Assembly: GCF_006094435.1 (NCBI RefSeq)
Contig: NZ_CP034783.1
Location: 4,491,001 to 4,555,000, forward strand
DNA from: Pseudomonas sp. MPC6
GTDB taxonomy: Bacteria > Pseudomonadota > Gammaproteobacteria > Pseudomonadales > Pseudomonadaceae
Length of the DNA stretch: 64,000 nucleotides
Direction of reading: 5' to 3'
This document shows positions 60,479-64,000 of this stretch, piece by piece. The notes under the pieces are model-generated. The model was not told the DNA's origin. It worked only from the letters and a program-made list of their open reading frames with translations, and made no database searches. A program made the position numbers and the translations under genes. The stretch's first letter is position 1. Each line of letters opens with the position of its first letter.

Positions 60479-60709
60479 TCACTTTTTCTTTTTCGCCGGC
60501 TTCTCTGACTTCTTGGCCTTTTCTGGCTTGCTATCAGCTTTTTTTGCAGATTTCTTTGGTTCGGCATCTTTTTTCTTGTCTTTCTTTTCGGAAGATTTCG
60601 AAAGAGCCGAGGCCGCAGCTGATTTCTTTGGCGCTGATGACTTTTTGTCTTTCAAGTCCTTGCTGGCTTTCGAAGCGTCACCTTTGCTTTTCTTCTCGTC
60701 TTTAGCCAC
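60479..60709 (-). CDS. Lysine-rich basic protein
   Basis: 76 residues from the GTG at 60707-60709, preferred because GAGAGG lies about 8 bases upstream; the other GTG at 60716-60718 overlaps that signal. MAKDEKKSKGDASKASKDLKDKKSSAPKKSAAASALSKSSEKKD ... KKK consists almost only of Lys, Ala, Ser, Asp, Glu and Pro, with 30 Lys in the longer reading. It resembles the basic tails of AlgP or PhaF (histone H1-like), which bind DNA. It lies opposite a PhaZ-like gene, but no phasin domain is present. It may be a nucleoid-associated protein (inference). Confidence 0.7.
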   Translation of the reverse strand: MAKDEKKSKGDASKASKDLKDKKSSAPKKSAAASALSKSSEKKDKKKDAEPKKSAKKADSKPEKAKKSEKPAKKKK

Positions 60710-61026
60710 GTTGCCCACCTCTCGGAGTATGCCGGTATTGGCAAATTGCCTGCGGGATTATCCACAGGATGATCATTAGGCGAGCGCGTCCAGAAGCGGT
60801 TCAAATTTTTTGAAGCGTCGAGATTGGCTTTGGGTGATGCACCGATAGGCACCGAGGGCTGGACGGCTTGAATAGGTCATCAGCTACGGCTCGGGATCGC
60901 GAGTTCCGTAATTTCCTTCAGTAGCTCTGGCTGCCCATACCAAGACTCCGGCTTGGTGGTCGAGCATGACCCTTGATTTCGGGCACACTTGCAGGATCAT
61001 TCAGGGAATCACTAAAAGGAATTACG
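60710..61026. other. 317-base gap
   Basis: It separates divergent genes (lysine-rich protein and secreted protein). No further gene, repeat or clear promoter was identified. Confidence 0.4.
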
Positions 61027-61608
61027 ATGCGATCGTTCAGCCGCAAGCTAGTCATGCTGTGTTTGGCCTTCTCGGTTCAAGGCGTTGCAGCGATTCAGGC
61101 AGCAACGGAGCCGCCGACCAGTGAGGCAAGTACTCCCCAGAGGATTTCCGTGCTCGCGGGCAAACTGACTTACACATTGCCGCAAGGTTACGTCGAGCGC
61201 GATTTGCCTGAGATTGACGCGCAGGCCAGAGCCAGAGGCATGACGGGCACGATGTACGTCAACGCCGCGCAAAAACGCATGGTGGTGGTGACCGAGACCC
61301 CGGTGCCGGAAGGATCGTTTGAGGGGGATAACGATGAGGAGTTTCTGCTGGGATTGGCAAACGGCACCATCAGCAAGCATGAAAGCGGCTACCAGGACTT
61401 CAGGATTCTGCGTGAGAAAGAGGTGGTCAAGAACAACGGTCTTGGCATTCTCGAGATTGATGCCTACGGCACACTGGGCAACGATCAGCTTCTCAACACC
61501 ACGCTATTGGCGGCCTCTGGAAGGACGGCCGCTTATATTCACTTGATCTCACCGCGCGACACTCGCAAGACCCATATTGCATTGATCAAGGCGATCATTG
61601 GTGAATGA
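61027..61608 (+). CDS. Secreted protein, unknown
   Basis: 193 residues from ATG 61027 with AAAAGGAATTACG upstream. Signal peptide MRSFSRKLVMLCLAFSVQGVAAIQA. The mature part (RISVLAGKLTYTLPQGYVERDLPEIDAQARARGMTGTMYVNAAQKRMVVVTETPVPEGSF...YIHLISPRDTRKTHIALIKAIIGE) is a compact alpha/beta domain I have seen as a conserved Pseudomonas periplasmic protein without an assigned role. It has no Cys in the mature part. It is followed by aer on the same strand after 185 bases. Confidence 0.7.
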   Translation: MRSFSRKLVMLCLAFSVQGVAAIQAATEPPTSEASTPQRISVLAGKLTYTLPQGYVERDLPEIDAQARARGMTGTMYVNAAQKRMVVVTETPVPEGSFEGDNDEEFLLGLANGTISKHESGYQDFRILREKEVVKNNGLGILEIDAYGTLGNDQLLNTTLLAASGRTAAYIHLISPRDTRKTHIALIKAIIGE

Positions 61609-61793
61609 CCGGACCCGTCGCTCTCCTGCCCACTCGTTAACCCTCACGATGCAACAATATGGGATGGGTGAAAGGGGAGCGTTGTCGGAGACCACCTGCT
61701 TTTCCGACGCACAACCTGTCCTTTTGGAATTACTCGTTAATCTTTCACCCATTGCAGCCGATGCCCCTAACTTAGGGCATAGGAGCAATACAG

Positions 61794-63359
61794 ATGAGAA
61801 ACAACCAACCGGTTACGCAGCGCGAGGTTGCCCTTGGACCTCAACAAAAACTCATCTCGACAACGGATGCACGAGGCGTCATCACGTACTGCAATGACGC
61901 CTTCGTTGATATCAGCGGTTTCAACAAGTCCGACCTGATCGGCGCGCCTCAAAACATCGTTCGTCACCCCGACGTCCCCTCCGCGATCTTTGCCCATATG
62001 TGGGGCGCGCTCAAGCTTGGCAAGCCGTGGATGGGCATCGTCAAGAACCGCGCCAAAAACGGCGACCACTACTGGGTCAACGCCTACGTCACGCCGATTT
62101 TCGATGGTCGTGAGGTGGTTGGCTATGAATCGGTCAGGGTCAAGCCGACGGCCGAGCAGATCCGCCGCGCCGAAGCCCTCTATAAACGCATCAGTCTTGG
62201 AAAATCAGCCGTCCCGGGCAGCGATCAATGGCATCCTGCCCTACTCGCCTGGTTGCCTGTTGTGACGGTCGGATTGGCGGGAACGCTGGGCGGCATGTTC
62301 CTCAGCGCGCCTGTGGCTTTCATTCTGGCTGTCGGGGTTTCGATTCCCATCGGGTTGCTTGCGGCCCGCAGGCAAAACCGAGGGGCGCTGCATCTGCTGG
62401 AATTGGCTGAGGCCTCTACCTCCGATTCGTTGCTGGCCAAAATGTACAGCGATGAACGCGGTTCTCAGGCACGCCTTGAAACGGCGTTTGTCAGTCAAGC
62501 GTCTCGGCTCAAGACCTGCCTCACTCGGCTGCAAGACACGGCAGAGCAACTGACCAGTCTGGCTGGCAGATCCGATGGCCTCGCCGCCGATAGCTCCCGT
62601 GGACTGGACCGCCAACGGGTCGAGACCGAGCAGGTGTCGGCCGCAGTCAATCAAATGGCGGCCACCACGCAGGAGGTTGCCAGCCACGTCCAGCGCACTG
62701 CCGACGCCACTCAAGAAGCCAATGTGCTGACCGGACGTGGACGCGAGGTGGCGCGGGACACTCGAGAAGCCATTCAGCGCCTCTCCGTCGTGGTGGGCGA
62801 GACAGGGCTGACGGTGGCGCAGCTGGCCAAGGACAGCAATGAAATCGGGACGGTGGTGGATGTCATCAAAGGCATTGCCGATCAAACCAACCTGCTCGCG
62901 CTGAACGCCGCCATCGAAGCCGCGCGCGCGGGCGACATGGGTCGAGGCTTCGCGGTCGTCGCAGATGAAGTGCGTCAGCTGGCACAGCGCACGACTCAGT
63001 CCACGATCCAGATCCATAACCTGATATCCAAGTTGCAGGTCTCATCCAGCAACGCGGTTAAAACCATGGAAAGCGGCCATCGACAGGCTGAAGAAGGCGT
63101 GGCGTGGGTGCTTGAGGCAGATAAGGCATTAGTCGGCATCAGTGAGGCCGTCGCGAACATCACGGACATGACCACCCAGATTGCCGCTGCGACCGAAGAG
63201 CAAACCGCCGTGGCTGAGGAAATCAGCCGCAATATCACGACCATTGCCAATCTGGCGGACCAGACATCTGAACAAGCCAGGCATTCGGCAGAGCTGAGCA
63301 AGGAATTGACCCAGACCGCTAAAACCCAGTATTCATTGGTCGAGCGGTTTAACCGATAA
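61794..63359 (+). CDS. aer: Aerotaxis receptor
   Basis: 521 residues, the expected length. The N-terminal PAS domain for FAD is clear: [83 protein letters not shown]. Two membrane segments follow ([39 protein letters not shown]). The signalling hairpin tip is [40 protein letters not shown]. It senses redox state or oxygen through FAD and steers swimming. GGAGCAATACAG precedes the ATG. Confidence 0.95.
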   Translation: MRNNQPVTQREVALGPQQKLISTTDARGVITYCNDAFVDISGFNKSDLIGAPQNIVRHPDVPSAIFAHMWGALKLGKPWMGIVKNRAKNGDHYWVNAYVTPIFDGREVVGYESVRVKPTAEQIRRAEALYKRISLGKSAVPGSDQWHPALLAWLPVVTVGLAGTLGGMFLSAPVAFILAVGVSIPIGLLAARRQNRGALHLLELAEASTSDSLLAKMYSDERGSQARLETAFVSQASRLKTCLTRLQDTAEQLTSLAGRSDGLAADSSRGLDRQRVETEQVSAAVNQMAATTQEVASHVQRTADATQEANVLTGRGREVARDTREAIQRLSVVVGETGLTVAQLAKDSNEIGTVVDVIKGIADQTNLLALNAAIEAARAGDMGRGFAVVADEVRQLAQRTTQSTIQIHNLISKLQVSSSNAVKTMESGHRQAEEGVAWVLEADKALVGISEAVANITDMTTQIAAATEEQTAVAEEISRNITTIANLADQTSEQARHSAELSKELTQTAKTQYSLVERFNR

Positions 63360-63381
63360 CCCATCAATTTTCTTGAAAAAA

Positions 63382-63401
63382 GCCCGCTCCTGCGGGCTTT
63401 A
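63382..63401 (+). terminator. Terminator of aer
   Basis: AAAAAAGCCCGC, TCCT, GCGGGCTTT: a 6-bp GC stem followed by TTTAAATTTT. Confidence 0.85.
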
Positions 63402-63485
63402 AATTTTGCGCAAATCGATCCAAGCCCCAATCCTCCGGACTGCGGTTAAAATACCCGAGGCTCACTTCCCAGAGGATGACAAGAC

Positions 63486-63980
63486 ATGTCCCCGCACGAC
63501 ACCTCCCTGCAAGACAGCGCCGCGCCGGAAGGCGTGTGTTACGGCTGCGGCAGCAGCAACCCGCACGGGCTGCACATCAAGAGCTTCTGGCATGAGGACG
63601 GCGTGCACGTCATGGCCGAGCATGTGCCCGAAGCCAAGTACTGCGGCTGGCCGGACCTGGTCTACGGCGGGCTCATCGCAATGCTGGTCGACTGCCATTC
63701 GAACTGGACGGCGATGGCCTATCACTACCGGCAGGAACAGCGCGCGGCCAACAGCCTTGCGCGCATCAACTGCGTCACCGGCAACCTTGGCATCAAGTTC
63801 ATCAAGCCGACTCCCATGGGCGTTCCGCTGACGTTGCGGGCGAAGGTCGAGGGTGAAGTCGGACGCAAGACCCGGGTGATCTGCGAGGTGTATGCGGGGG
63901 ACCTGCTGACCGCGGTTGGCGACTCGGTTTTCGTTCGGGTCGATACCGGGCAGTTGGCCGATGCGGCTCACGGGCGCTAA
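63486..63980 (+). CDS. Hotdog-fold thioesterase (PaaI/YbgC-like)
   Basis: 164 residues. AEHVPEAKYCGWPDLVYGGLIAMLVDCHSNWTAMAYHYR contains the hotdog active-site helix (G-x-x-x-x-x-VDC). It is followed by CVTGNLGIKFIKPTPMGVPLTLRAKVEG. A cysteine-rich start, GVCYGCGSSNPHGL, is conserved in this branch (C-F-x-C-G-x-x-N-x-x-G-L). It should hydrolyse an acyl-CoA; the acyl chain is unknown. GAGGATGACAAG lies upstream of ATG 63486. Confidence 0.88.
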   Translation: MSPHDTSLQDSAAPEGVCYGCGSSNPHGLHIKSFWHEDGVHVMAEHVPEAKYCGWPDLVYGGLIAMLVDCHSNWTAMAYHYRQEQRAANSLARINCVTGNLGIKFIKPTPMGVPLTLRAKVEGEVGRKTRVICEVYAGDLLTAVGDSVFVRVDTGQLADAAHGR

Positions 63981-64000
63981 CCGGATTTATAAGCAGCCGG

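Noticed and set aside
1..64000. tRNA or rRNA genes
   Set aside because: No cloverleaf with a TTCRANTC-type T arm and no rRNA text was noticed in any gap, though no scanner could be run.

Overview
The window looks like a Pseudomonas chromosome of the P. fluorescens type. The basis is high-GC coding sequence, many copies of the genus-typical intergenic palindrome beginning CCTGTAGGAGC (REP), DUF6124- and DUF6861-type proteins, a 521-residue Aer-like receptor, and Pseudomonas-style operons for aromatic compounds and glyoxylate. All names come from reading the sequence and from family knowledge; nothing was searched.

Positions 1-15 kb are a patchwork that has gained and lost DNA. They hold a deleted and frameshifted sulfatase, a secreted HAD phosphatase fused to a 2H-phosphoesterase-like domain, an XRE/MmyB regulator divergent from a small membrane protein, a GNAT acetyltransferase, a transposase scrap, a probable structured leader before a DUF6124 gene, a broken cupin, two AraC regulators of one subfamily, two deleted group II introns each abutting a terminator, a displaced 3' piece of prfC, an archaeal-type prolyl-tRNA synthetase in AT-rich DNA, and a DUF6861 toxin with an in-frame stop codon followed by a putative immunity gene.

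Positions 15-21 kb are quieter: a secreted DUF3455 protein, an ECF sigma/anti-sigma pair, a periplasmic protein and a CNNM/CBS-domain pair. Positions 21.6-26.6 kb hold a small catabolic module (SDR; a minus-strand operon of TauD-like dioxygenase, class II aldolase and 2-hydroxyacid dehydrogenase; divergent TetR). An intact IS1182-type element follows at 26.8-28.5 kb.

Positions 29.5-44.7 kb form one tightly packed plus-strand catabolic operon of 17 genes: ABC importer, SDR, cupin, alpha/beta hydrolase, IclR regulator, second SDR, ThDP enzyme, aspartate-dehydrogenase-like protein, aldehyde dehydrogenase, extradiol-type VOC protein, NicC-like flavin monooxygenase, two small proteins, and a Rieske oxygenase with its reductase. 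A porin whose upstream region shares a box and a sigma-54-like element with the importer, an MHS-type MFS transporter, an amidase and a chemoreceptor follow. Together they suggest sensing, uptake and ring cleavage of an aromatic or N-heteroaromatic compound; the substrate cannot be read from sequence and this is the best candidate for an undescribed system here.

Positions 53-59 kb carry a LysR regulator divergent from gcl-hyi-glxR (glyoxylate to glycerate), with eight 130-bp REP-containing tandem units between hyi and glxR. The end (59-64 kb) has a REP-bracketed orphan gene, a PhaZ-like hydrolase facing a lysine-rich basic protein, a secreted protein, aer and a hotdog thioesterase. No rRNA, tRNA or CRISPR array was recognised.
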